This document shows, in pieces, positions 49,741 through 58,356 of a stretch of DNA of 64,000 nt. The stretch comes from Saccharopolyspora hirsuta (GTDB taxonomy: Bacteria; Actinomycetota; Actinomycetes; Mycobacteriales; Pseudonocardiaceae). Within the stretch, counting starts at the first letter, position 1. Each line of letters begins with the position of its first letter. Below the pieces are notes generated by a model. The model had not been told where the DNA came from, ran no database searches, and saw nothing but the letters and a program-made list of their open reading frames with translations. The translations under genes were made by a program, and so were the position numbers. The stretch covers positions 1 to 64,000 of the forward strand of contig NZ_VWPH01000011.1 of NCBI RefSeq assembly GCF_008630535.1, in the 5' to 3' direction.

Positions 49741-50256
49741 TCATTCGACGCGCGAGGCGGCGGGCTGGGCGCTCTCCTCGCCGTCCTCGTCGGGCAGGTG
49801 GATGTCGTTGACCGCGATGTTGACCTCGATGACCTCCAGCCCGGTCATCCGCTCGACCGCGGTGATCACGTTGCGCCGCACCGCGCGCGCGAGGTCCACG
49901 ATGGACGCCCCGTACTCGACCACGATGTCCAGGTCGACCGCGGCCTGCTTCTCGCCGACCTCGACCTGCACGCCGGAGGTGGAGGAGGTGCCGCTGCCGC
50001 CCGGGATCCGCTCCCGGATCGCGCCGAACGCCCGGGAGACCCCGCCGCCCATCGCGTACACCCCGGAGATCTCGCGGGCCGCGATCCCGGCGATCTTCTG
50101 CACCACCGACGCCGCGATGGTGGTCTTGCCCTGGGCGGTGTCGTCGGCCAGCCGGGCCGGTGCCGTGCCGGTCCGGGTCTCCGGGATCCGCCGGTCCTCG
50201 GTGCCGCGTTCGGTCGTGGACTGCGCGTTCTGCGTGCTGCCGCTGTTCTGGGCCAT
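49741..50256 (-). CDS. Asp23/Gls24 family envelope stress protein (first, full-length copy)
   Basis: A 171-residue protein with a low-complexity N-terminus (Gln/Ser/Thr/Arg) and a clear Asp23 domain: TTIAASVVQKIAGIAAREISG, VYAMGGGVSRAFGAIRERIP, VEVGEKQAAVDLDIVVEYG, LARAVRRNVITAVERMTGLE and VIEVNIAVNDIHLPDED. It is the most typical Asp23 protein of the cluster. ATG 50256 follows GGAAGGAGC. A gap of 116 bp separates it from the anti-sigma/Asp23 gene, so it may have its own promoter. Confidence 0.92.
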   Translation of the reverse strand: MAQNSGSTQNAQSTTERGTEDRRIPETRTGTAPARLADDTAQGKTTIAASVVQKIAGIAAREISGVYAMGGGVSRAFGAIRERIPGGSGTSSTSGVQVEVGEKQAAVDLDIVVEYGASIVDLARAVRRNVITAVERMTGLEVIEVNIAVNDIHLPDEDGEESAQPAASRVE

Positions 50257-50372
50257 GGAAATGACGCTCCTTCCCGGTTGCGCCGGGGCCGCAGCGGCCC
50301 GGCGTGATCTGGTACGAATCGGATGCGCGCACCCGACCTGATCTTGCGCGGCTGTGGGCCACATCACCATTG

Positions 50373-50927
50373 TCATGTCGTCCTCGGCGGTTCGACGTCG
50401 GCGATGCGCACCCACACCGCGGGCGCTCCCGCGCCCAGGACGTCCTGCAGCGCGGCGGCCAGCTCCTGCTGGACCTCCTCGGCCAGGGCCGCCGGGAGCA
50501 GGTAGCGGACCGCCAGGTCCACCTGCACCTCGTCGGCGTCCCCGACGCAGCCGCGCAGGTGCGTGCCCGGGTGGCGGGTGAGGATCTCCGCGCACAGCTG
50601 GCGCGTCAGCAGCACCACCGCCTGCGGGTGGATGCGCAGCGTGCCGCCCTCCTGTGCGAGCTCGACCGGTGCGGCGCCGAGTCCGCCGCGCACGCCGCGG
50701 ACCGTCATCAGGGCGCGTTCCACCAGGCCGTGCGGTGGTTCGACTGGGATTCGCGCGGCGCGCTGCACGGGTGCCCAGACCGCTTCCAGCTCGGCGAGTT
50801 CGGCCTGGCAGTGCGGGCAGGTCCGGACGTGCTCGGCGAGCTCGGGCGAGGCGCTGTCGGTGAGCACGTCGAGCAGTTCGGCGTCGGTGTGGCCGCAGGG
50901 CAGTGCCGCGGCGGAGTGATCAGCCAT
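50373..50927 (-). CDS. Zinc-finger anti-sigma domain fused to an Asp23-like domain
   Basis: A 184-residue protein. The N-terminal 60 residues carry a zinc anti-sigma signature H33-x3-C37-x2-C40 (EHVRTCPHCQAEL) as in ZAS/zf-HC2 anti-sigma factors. No transmembrane helix follows. Residues about 75-180 (GGTLRIHPQAVVLLTRQLCAEI, VQVDLAVRYLLPAALAEEVQ, VWVRIADVEPP) have the strand-helix order of Asp23 domains. Its start overlaps the ECF sigma gene by 8 bp, the classic sigma/anti-sigma pairing. The fusion suggests that Asp23 status in the cytosol controls release of the sigma factor; this is inference. Confidence 0.78.
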   Translation of the reverse strand: MADHSAAALPCGHTDAELLDVLTDSASPELAEHVRTCPHCQAELAELEAVWAPVQRAARIPVEPPHGLVERALMTVRGVRGGLGAAPVELAQEGGTLRIHPQAVVLLTRQLCAEILTRHPGTHLRGCVGDADEVQVDLAVRYLLPAALAEEVQQELAAALQDVLGAGAPAVWVRIADVEPPRTT

Positions 50928-51477
50928 CGCGCATCTCCCGCAACCTGGCCAGCAGCGTCGTGCGCGCCCGGTGCAGCCGGGAGCGCAGCGCGGGCACCGG
51001 CACTTCGAGCACCTCCGCGATCTCCTCGTAGCTCATGCCCTCCAACTCCCGCAGCACGAGCGGCACGCGTTGCGAGGGCTCGAGCGTCTCGATGGCCCGG
51101 TGCACGAGCGCGGCCTCCTCGTTGCGGACCGCCTGCCCCTCGGGGTCGACCGTGCCGCCGTCGGAGATCAGCTCGGCGGTCGGTTCGAGCGGCACGGTGG
51201 GCCTGCGGCGCCGCACCTGGGCCAGGGCCGCGTTGGTGACCACCCGGTACAACCAGGTCGTCGGGGCGGAGTCGCCGCGGAACCGGGCCAGCCCCCGCCA
51301 GGCGGACACCCACGCCTCCTGCACCGCGTCCTCGGCCTCCGCCGAGTTGCCGAGGATCCGGAACGCGACCCGGTACATGGTGGCGGTGTGCCTGCGCACC
51401 AGCTGGTCGAAGGCGGTCGGGTCGCCGCGTTGCGCGGCGGCCACGAGCGCCTCGTCGGTGCTGGCCCCAACAGTCAC
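50920..51477 (-). CDS. ECF RNA polymerase sigma factor
   Basis: A 185-residue ECF sigma-70 with region 2 (FDQLVRRHTATMYRVAFRIL, EDAVQEAWVSAWRGLARFRG) and region 4 (LPLVLRELEGMSYEEIAEVL-type helix-turn-helix, VPALRSRLHRARTTLLARL). It overlaps the downstream anti-sigma/Asp23 fusion by 8 bp and the upstream RibD-like reductase by 4 bp (GTGA at 51477). It probably directs transcription of the Asp23 cluster, though I found no clear ECF promoter in the 116-bp gap before the first Asp23 gene. Confidence 0.92.
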   Translation of the reverse strand: MTVGASTDEALVAAAQRGDPTAFDQLVRRHTATMYRVAFRILGNSAEAEDAVQEAWVSAWRGLARFRGDSAPTTWLYRVVTNAALAQVRRRRPTVPLEPTAELISDGGTVDPEGQAVRNEEAALVHRAIETLEPSQRVPLVLRELEGMSYEEIAEVLEVPVPALRSRLHRARTTLLARLREMRDG

Positions 51478-52226
51478 TCGCGCATTCTCGCGTAACGCAG
51501 CAGAAGCAGCGATTCCGCGTGCAGGACCGACTCCAACCGCATCGCCCGGGGCGGCTCGGCACCGGCGCCCGCGGCGATCCGCCCGGCGTCACCGCTGGCC
51601 AGCAGGGGGGAGAGGGTCAGGCACAGCTCGTCGACGAGGTCCTGGTCGACCAGCGAGCCGAACAACCGCGGGCCGCCTTCGCAGCCGATGCGGCGCAGCC
51701 CGCGCTCGGCCAGCGCGTCCAGCGCCACCCGCAGGTCCACCTCGGCGTCGCCGGTCACCACGACGTCGGCCCCGGCGTCGGCGAGCTCGGCCCGGCGCTG
51801 CGCGGGCGCGGCTTCGGTGGTGAGCACGATCGGCGGCACCACCGTGTCGGTCAGCAGCGGCGAGTCCGGGGGCAGCGAGGCGCGGGCGGTGACCAGCGCG
51901 ATCGGCGGGACCTCGGACAGGCCGTGGCGCTTCCGGCGCTCCGCGCGGACCTCGGTGCGCTTGATCCCGCGGTAGCCCTCGACCACCGCGGTGCCCACCC
52001 CGGCCAGCACCACGTCGGAGAGGTCCCGGATCAGCCCCAGCACCCGCTGGTCCACCGGCGCGGACAGGCCGCGCGACCGGCCGCCCACGGTGACCGCCCC
52101 GTCCAGGCTGGAGACGAAGTTGACCCGCACCCACGGTCGTTCCAGCTGCTCGGGGTAGGCGTAGAAACGCTCCAGCTCGTCGTCCACCTGCCGCGCGCCG
52201 TCCACCGGCCAGAGTTCGTCCACCAC
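51474..52226 (-). CDS. Pyrimidine reductase family protein (RibD C-terminal domain)
   Basis: A 250-residue dihydrofolate-reductase-fold protein: RPWVRVNFVSSLDGAVTVGG, SRGLSAPVDQRVLGLIR, DVVLAGVGTAVVEGYRG, GLRRIGCEGGPRLFGSLV and LVDELCLTLSPLL. These match the RibD C-terminal reductase domain (5-amino-6-ribosylamino-uracil phosphate reductase type) standing without a deaminase domain, a form common in actinobacteria. The substrate is uncertain. GTG at 52226 is a double GTG start. It heads the leftward cluster and is divergent from zapE. Confidence 0.86.
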   Translation of the reverse strand: MVDELWPVDGARQVDDELERFYAYPEQLERPWVRVNFVSSLDGAVTVGGRSRGLSAPVDQRVLGLIRDLSDVVLAGVGTAVVEGYRGIKRTEVRAERRKRHGLSEVPPIALVTARASLPPDSPLLTDTVVPPIVLTTEAAPAQRRAELADAGADVVVTGDAEVDLRVALDALAERGLRRIGCEGGPRLFGSLVDQDLVDELCLTLSPLLASGDAGRIAAGAGAEPPRAMRLESVLHAESLLLLRYARMRE

Positions 52227-52308
52227 GCGTCAATCCCACCACGTCCGGGGCCTCGGCGGGTGAGCAGGAGCACGTGCCCGCACGCCCGGGCGGCGGGGCA
52301 CCCGGTTA

Positions 52309-52314
52309 TAGAGT
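52309..52314 (+). promoter_or_regulatory. -10 hexamer TAGAGT, leaderless zapE start predicted
   Basis: TAGAGT (52309-52314) ends 6 nt before the ATG at 52321; there is no ribosome site. Confidence 0.5.
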
Positions 52315-52320
52315 CGGCGC

Positions 52321-53343
52321 ATGAGCTTTCCGCGCCTTTCCGACCGCCGTCCTGAGCTGACTCCGGACGAGCTGGTCGAGGCGATGACCCCGCCGCCCAT
52401 GTTCGACGCGGTGAGCTTCGACAGCTACATCCCGAACCCCGACGAGCCCAGCCAGGCGGCGGCGGTGCGGGAGTGCGCGGCGTTCGCCGAGCGGATCAAC
52501 GCCGACGGCGGCGGGTCGTGGCTGCGCGGGATGTTCGGCCGGAAGAAGGCCGACGGCGGCAAGCGGGGGCTCTACCTCGACGGCGGGTTCGGCGTCGGCA
52601 AGACCCACCTGCTCGCCTCGCTGTGGCACGCCACCGAGGGCCGCAAGTCCTTCGGCACGTTCGTCGAGGTGACCGGGCTGGTCGGGGCGCTGGGCTTCGC
52701 CGAGACCGTCCGGCGGTTGTCCGAGCACAAGCTGCTGGCCATCGACGAGTTCGAGCTGGACGACCCCGGCGACACGATGCTGGTCACCCAGCTGATCGCG
52801 AAGCTCACCGACGCGGGCGTGCACGTGGCGGCCACCTCCAACACGCTGCCCGACAAGCTCGGCGAGGGCCGGTTCGCGGCGGCGGACTTCCTCCGCGAGA
52901 TCCACGCGATGTCGGCGCGGTTCGGCGTGGTGCGGGTGGACGGCCCGGACTACCGGCACCGCGGGCTGCCCGAGGCGCCCCCGCCGATGAGCGACGACGA
53001 GCTGGTCCGCCTCGCGGAGGCGACCGACGGCTCGACGCTGGACGACTTCGACGAGCTGTGCGCCCACCTCGCCGGGCTGCACGCCTCGAAGTACGGCCGC
53101 CTGGTCGACGGCGTGACCGCGGTCCACCTCAGCGGCGTCCACGCGGCGCCGGACCAGGACGTGGCGCTGCGCCTGGTGGCGCTGGCCGACCGCCTCTACG
53201 ACCGCTCGATCCCGGTGCGGGTCTCGGGCGAACCGCTGTCGGCGCTGTTCACCGAGGAGATGCTGCACGGCGGCTACCGCAAGAAGTACCTCCGCGCGAT
53301 CAGCCGCCTGACGGCCCTCTCCCGCGACCTCGCCACCTCCTGA
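52321..53343 (+). CDS. zapE: Cell division ATPase ZapE / AFG1-like
   Basis: A 340-residue P-loop ATPase of the ZapE/AFG1 family. Walker A is LDGGFGVGKTHLLASLWH, Walker B is LLAIDEFELDDPGD, and the sensor region is AATSNTLPDKLGEGRF. DFLREIHAMSARFGVVRVDG and AVHLSGVH are family marks. In proteobacteria ZapE acts at the division ring; its actinobacterial role is not established. The start ATG at 52321 follows a -10 and not a ribosome site. It ends at a perfect palindrome shared with rocD. Confidence 0.9.
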   Translation: MSFPRLSDRRPELTPDELVEAMTPPPMFDAVSFDSYIPNPDEPSQAAAVRECAAFAERINADGGGSWLRGMFGRKKADGGKRGLYLDGGFGVGKTHLLASLWHATEGRKSFGTFVEVTGLVGALGFAETVRRLSEHKLLAIDEFELDDPGDTMLVTQLIAKLTDAGVHVAATSNTLPDKLGEGRFAAADFLREIHAMSARFGVVRVDGPDYRHRGLPEAPPPMSDDELVRLAEATDGSTLDDFDELCAHLAGLHASKYGRLVDGVTAVHLSGVHAAPDQDVALRLVALADRLYDRSIPVRVSGEPLSALFTEEMLHGGYRKKYLRAISRLTALSRDLATS

Positions 53344-53348
53344 CCGGA

Positions 53349-53382
53349 CCCGTGAGCAACTTCGGCCGAAGTTGCTCACGGG
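53349..53382. terminator. Perfect 34-bp palindrome, convergent terminator
   Basis: CCCGTGAGCAACTTCGG (53349-53365) and its exact complement (53366-53382) form a gapless palindrome between the zapE and rocD stop codons. Confidence 0.75.
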
Positions 53383-53389
53383 AGCGGTG

Positions 53390-54622
<1,233 letters not shown>

Positions 54623-54629
54623 GGACACA

Positions 54630-54635
54630 AGGTTA
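54630..54635 (-). promoter_or_regulatory. -10 hexamer TAACCT, leaderless rocD start predicted
   Basis: The minus-strand TAACCT (54635-54630) ends 7 nt before ATG 54622 and excludes the GTG at 54628 as the start. Confidence 0.5.
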
Positions 54636-54788
54636 TGTCGCGGGCAGCGGAGATTTCAGCCGCGAGGCGTGCTTGCGGCGGCACTTCGTTGCGTGCTGGG
54701 CGTCCACATCGTCCGTTCGTTGTTTTGGCGGGAGAACTGACATCATGTGGGCGGCGGGTGGTCCGCGGCTGCGGGAGGTGGGACGTCC

Positions 54789-55838
54789 ATGCCGGACGAG
54801 TACCGGGTGTACCTGGGTGCCTACACGGGCGCGGATTCCGCTGCCGACGGCATCCGGCTGGCCACTGCGGACGGCACGGGTGCGCTGCGGTGCACCGAGA
54901 GCGTCGCCGAGGTCCACGACCCGTCGTTCCTGGCGCTCGCCCCGGACGGGTCGACGCTGTTCGCGGTCAGCGAGCAGCCCGACGGCCGGGTCTTCTCGCT
55001 CGAGGTCCGCGACGACGGAACCCTCCGCGAGCTCAACTCGCAGCCGACGCTCGGCGCGGCCCCGTGCCACCTGAGCGTGCACCCGTCCGGCAAGTACCTG
55101 CTGACCGCGAACTACCAGTCCGGCAACGTGGTGGTGCACCCGATCGACGCCGGTGGCGTGCTGCGCGAGCCGTGCCACGTGGTGCAGCACAGCGGCAGCG
55201 GTCCGAACCCGCAGCGCCAGGAGGGCCCGCACGCGCACCAGGTGCTGCCCGACCCCGCGGGCCGGTTCGTGCTGGCGGTGGACCTGGGCACCGACTCGGT
55301 CCACGTCTACGACTTCGAGGTGGACACCGGGCACCTGGTGCTGAGGCACGAGGTGGCGCTGCGCGCCGGGACCGGGCCGCGGCACCTGGCGTTCCACCCG
55401 GACGGCGAGCGCGCGTACCTGGTCAACGAGCTGGCGTCCTCGGTCACCGAGTTCGGCTACGACCCGTCGACCGGTGATCTGGAGCCGGGGCGGACGCTGA
55501 GCTCGCTGCCGCCGGACTACGGGCGGCCGAGCTTGGCCGCCGAGGTGGTGGTGACCCCGGACGGCCGGTTCGTGCTCGCCTCCAACCGCGGCCACGACAG
55601 CATCGCGGTGTTCCAGGCCGATGCCAGCGACGGCGAGTTCCGGCTGCTCGGCATCCACCCGGCGCTGGTGGCCGAACCCCGCCACATCGCGCTGTCCCCG
55701 GACGGCAGGGTCCTGTTCGCCGCGGGCCAGCGCAGCGACGACGTCCAGGCGTTCGCGATCTCCCCGCACGGCGAGCTGAGCCCGCTCGGCGATCCGGTCC
55801 CGACCCCGATGCCGGTCTGCATCCTCCCGGTGCCGTGA
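54789..55838 (+). CDS. Lactonase family beta-propeller (6-phosphogluconolactonase-like)
   Basis: A 349-residue seven-bladed beta-propeller of the YbhE/Pgl type. Repeated blade motifs are DPSFLALAPDGSTLFAVSE, CHLSVHPSGKYLLTANYQSG, HAHQVLPDPAGRFVLAVDLG, PRHLAFHPDGERAYLVNEL and PRHIALSPDGRVLFAAGQ. The family hydrolyses 6-phosphogluconolactone or other lactones, or acts as 3-carboxymuconate cyclase; the substrate is unproven. ATG 54789 follows GGGAGG. A GTG further upstream has no ribosome site. Confidence 0.87.
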   Translation: MPDEYRVYLGAYTGADSAADGIRLATADGTGALRCTESVAEVHDPSFLALAPDGSTLFAVSEQPDGRVFSLEVRDDGTLRELNSQPTLGAAPCHLSVHPSGKYLLTANYQSGNVVVHPIDAGGVLREPCHVVQHSGSGPNPQRQEGPHAHQVLPDPAGRFVLAVDLGTDSVHVYDFEVDTGHLVLRHEVALRAGTGPRHLAFHPDGERAYLVNELASSVTEFGYDPSTGDLEPGRTLSSLPPDYGRPSLAAEVVVTPDGRFVLASNRGHDSIAVFQADASDGEFRLLGIHPALVAEPRHIALSPDGRVLFAAGQRSDDVQAFAISPHGELSPLGDPVPTPMPVCILPVP

Positions 55839-55936
55839 TGGTGCCACATCTGGCTCACGGTTGAGTTTTCGCAGGTGAAGGGCGAAATAGACCTGCTGGG
55901 AATCGCTCGGTGTGCCACTGCTCTTCCATGTCTGGC

Positions 55937-55972
55937 TTGCGATGGCACCGCATTGGTGCCATGATGGCATCA
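55937..55972 (+). promoter_or_regulatory. Promoter with TGGCACC/GGTGCCA operator inside the spacer
   Basis: TTGCGA (55937-55942), a 17-bp spacer, and CATGAT (55960-55965) form a promoter whose start would lie at or beside ATG 55972. The inverted repeat TGGCACC (55943-55949) / GGTGCCA (55955-55961) fills the spacer, and a 17-bp palindrome CCATGATG-G-CATCATGG covers the -10 and start codon. Extra GTGCCA half-sites occur at 55840-55846 and 55911-55917. Autoregulation by the RHH protein is likely. Confidence 0.55.
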
Positions 55973-56469
55973 TGGATCTCACGACGTACGTCGACAACCT
56001 GCGCCACCAGCTCGCCGTCGCGGCCGAAGCGAGCGGGGAGGACGCCCGGGCGCTGGCCGAGCGCCTCGCCGCACCGCTCGACTCGGCCATCCGGCTGACC
56101 CTGCTGGACGCGCTGTCGGCCGCCGCCGACGAGATCACCCGGGACCTCGCCCCGGGCTCGGTCGACCTCCGGCTGCGCGGCGGGAATCCCGACTTCCTCG
56201 TGACCCCGCCACCGGCCGAGGAGGAGGCCGAGGCCGACGCGGAGCAGCCCGCGCCGCCGCCGCAGGACGGCGACGAGGGGGCCATGACGCGGATCAACCT
56301 CCGCCTGCCCGAGCACCTCAAGGTCCAGATCGAGGCGGCCGCCAACCGCGACGGGCTGTCGGCCAACGCCTGGCTCGTGCGGGCCGCGACCGCCGCCCTG
56401 GAACCCGGCCGCGGCACCACCCGCCGCTCCCCGCGGGGCGGCCAGCGCTACACCGGCTGGGTCCGCTAA
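55972..56469 (+). CDS. Ribbon-helix-helix (HicB/Arc-type) DNA-binding protein
   Basis: A 165-residue protein with an N-terminal helical domain (LTTYVDNLRHQLAVAAEASG, RLTLLDALSAAADEITRDL), an acidic Pro/Glu linker (EEEAEADAEQPAPPP), and a C-terminal ribbon-helix-helix domain MTRINLRLPEHLKVQIEAAA followed by NANAWLV-like helix (SANAWLVRAATAAL). The C-terminal RHH matches HicB-family antitoxins, but no HicA toxin is present, so it is more likely a repressor of the downstream DUF4097/ABC operon. The start ATG 55972 lies inside a palindrome and appears leaderless. Confidence 0.8.
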   Translation: MDLTTYVDNLRHQLAVAAEASGEDARALAERLAAPLDSAIRLTLLDALSAAADEITRDLAPGSVDLRLRGGNPDFLVTPPPAEEEAEADAEQPAPPPQDGDEGAMTRINLRLPEHLKVQIEAAANRDGLSANAWLVRAATAALEPGRGTTRRSPRGGQRYTGWVR

Positions 56470-56548
56470 CCCCGCCGGAACCCGCTCACCTCACCGCACA
56501 TCCCCGACCAGCGGGGATGCTCACCGACCTCATCAGGAGGGCACCGCC

Positions 56549-57397
56549 ATGCCGAAATTCGACACCCCCGGACCGATCTCCGCGACCCTCGAACTCGCGC
56601 TCGGCGACGTCCGCATCGTCGCCGGGGACCGCGCCGACACCGTCGTCGAGGTGCGCCCCACCGACGACTCCGACAGCAAGGACGTCAAGGCCGCGGAGCA
56701 GGTCCGGGTCACCTGCTCGCAGGGGAACCTGCTGGTCAAGGGCCCGAAGGGCTGGTCGCCGTTCAACAAGATCGGCTCCGTGGACGTGCTGGTCGAGCTG
56801 CCGACCGGCTCGCGGCTCCGCTTCGACGCGGCCGCGGCGGGCCTGCGCTGCGAGGGCGAGCTCGGGGAGTGCAGGCTCAAGACCGCCGCCGGGCACCTGC
56901 AGCTCGACCGGACCGGGGCGCTGACCCTGAGCACCGCCGCGGGTGACGTCAGCGCCGAGCGGGTGGCCGGTCGCGCCGAGGTCACCACCCACAGCGGGAG
57001 CGTGCGGATCACCGAGATCGAGGGCTCGGCGGCGATCAAGAACTCCAACGGCGCCAGCTGGGTCGGGCTGGTCGGCGGCGACCTGCGGGTCAGCGCCGCC
57101 AACGGCGACATCTCGGTGGACAGCGCGCAGGCGTCGGTGGACGCCCGGACCGCCAACGGGACCATCCGGGTCGGCGAGGTCGTCCGCGGCGAGGTGTCGC
57201 TGGCGACGTCGATGGGCGGCCTGGAGATCGGCATCCGCGAGGGCACCGCGGCCTGGCTGGACGTGCGGTCGTCCTTCGGGCACGTGCACAACTCGCTGAC
57301 CGCCGCGGACGGTCCGGCCGAACCCGACGAGAAGGTGGAGGTGCGCGCCCGCACCTCCTTCGGCGACATCACCGTCCGCCGCTCCACCGCGGCCTGA
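56549..57397 (+). CDS. DUF4097 beta-helix protein
   Basis: A 282-residue beta-rich protein: MPKFDTPGPISATLELALGD, GDVRIVAGDRADTVVEVRP, then repeated short strands (HSGSVRITEIEG, NGDISVDSAQAS, NGTIRVGEVVRG, SFGDITVRRS) typical of DUF4097 right-handed beta-helices. No signal peptide is visible, so it is probably cytoplasmic. ATG 56549 follows AGGAGGG. It lies between the RHH regulator and the ABC exporter, an arrangement common in actinobacteria. Its role in regulation or sensing is unknown. Confidence 0.85.
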   Translation: MPKFDTPGPISATLELALGDVRIVAGDRADTVVEVRPTDDSDSKDVKAAEQVRVTCSQGNLLVKGPKGWSPFNKIGSVDVLVELPTGSRLRFDAAAAGLRCEGELGECRLKTAAGHLQLDRTGALTLSTAAGDVSAERVAGRAEVTTHSGSVRITEIEGSAAIKNSNGASWVGLVGGDLRVSAANGDISVDSAQASVDARTANGTIRVGEVVRGEVSLATSMGGLEIGIREGTAAWLDVRSSFGHVHNSLTAADGPAEPDEKVEVRARTSFGDITVRRSTAA

Positions 57398-57408
57398 GGG
57401 GGGACGAT

Positions 57409-58356
57409 ATGACGAAGCTGGCGATCGAAGCCGTCGGGCTGCGCAAGTCCTACGGGCACAAGCTGGTGCTCGACGGCATCGACCTGCGGATCCCGGAGGG
57501 CAGCATCTTCTCGCTGCTGGGGCCGAACGGGGCGGGCAAGACCACCACCGTGCAGCTGCTGTCCACATTGCTCAGAGCCGACGGCGGCGCGATACGCGTC
57601 GCCGGGCACGACCCGGAGTCCGAACCGGACCGGGTGCGCGCGGCGATCGGGGTCACCGGCCAGTTCTCCGCGGTGGACGACCTGCTCACCGCCGAGGAGA
57701 ACCTGCTGCTGATGGCCGACCTGTGGCACCTGCCGCGCGCGGAGGGGCGGCGCCGCGCCGCCGAGCTGCTCGAGCGGTTCGACCTGCAGGACGCGGCCCG
57801 CAAACCGGCGGCGACCTGCTCCGGAGGCATGCGGCGGCGGCTCGACATCGCGATGACGCTGATCAGCCGCCCGCGCATCATCTTCCTGGACGAGCCGACC
57901 ACCGGTCTCGACCCGCGCAGCCGCCGCGGCACCTGGCAGCTGATCCGGGAGCTGGTGGCCGACGGGGTCACCATCTTCCTCACCACGCAGTACCTGGAGG
58001 AGGCCGACCAGCTCGCCGACCGCATCGCGGTGCTCGACGGCGGCCGGATCGTCGCCGAGGGCACCGCGGCCGAGCTGAAGAGCCGGATCCCGGGCGGCCA
58101 CGTCCGCCTGCAGTTCGGCGACATCGCCGAGCTGGAGTCGGCGGCCGCGGTCCTGGGCGTGCTCGCCCGCGACGACGAGGCGCTGACCCTGCAGGTCCCG
58201 GGGGACGGCAGCACGCACGCGCTGCGGGCGCTGCTGGACCGGCTCGACCAGGAGTCGATCGAGGTCGAGGGGCTGTCCGTGCACACGCCCGACCTCGACG
58301 ACGTCTTCCTCGCCCTCACCGGGCAGCCCGACGGGGTCCGGGAGGTGCTGCGATGA
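57409..58356 (+). CDS. ABC exporter ATPase, daunorubicin-resistance (DrrA) type
   Basis: A 315-residue ABC ATPase. Walker A is LLGPNGAGKTTTVQLL, the Q loop VTGQFSAVDDLLTAEENL, the signature CSGGMRRRLDIAM, Walker B RIIFLDEPTTGLDPRSR, and the H-loop-region TIFLTTQYLEEADQLADRI. The C-terminal extension (GVHTPDLDDVFLALTG-like) is of the DrrA type. It energises the membrane protein encoded next, whose start overlaps by 4 bp. The exported compound is unknown; many such pumps export antibiotics or lipids. Confidence 0.93.
   Translation: MTKLAIEAVGLRKSYGHKLVLDGIDLRIPEGSIFSLLGPNGAGKTTTVQLLSTLLRADGGAIRVAGHDPESEPDRVRAAIGVTGQFSAVDDLLTAEENLLLMADLWHLPRAEGRRRAAELLERFDLQDAARKPAATCSGGMRRRLDIAMTLISRPRIIFLDEPTTGLDPRSRRGTWQLIRELVADGVTIFLTTQYLEEADQLADRIAVLDGGRIVAEGTAAELKSRIPGGHVRLQFGDIAELESAAAVLGVLARDDEALTLQVPGDGSTHALRALLDRLDQESIEVEGLSVHTPDLDDVFLALTGQPDGVREVLR

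Noticed and set aside
55972-56469. HicAB toxin-antitoxin system.
   Set aside because: The RHH protein resembles HicB only in its DNA-binding end, and no HicA-sized toxin is present; neighbours are DUF4097 and ABC exporter genes.
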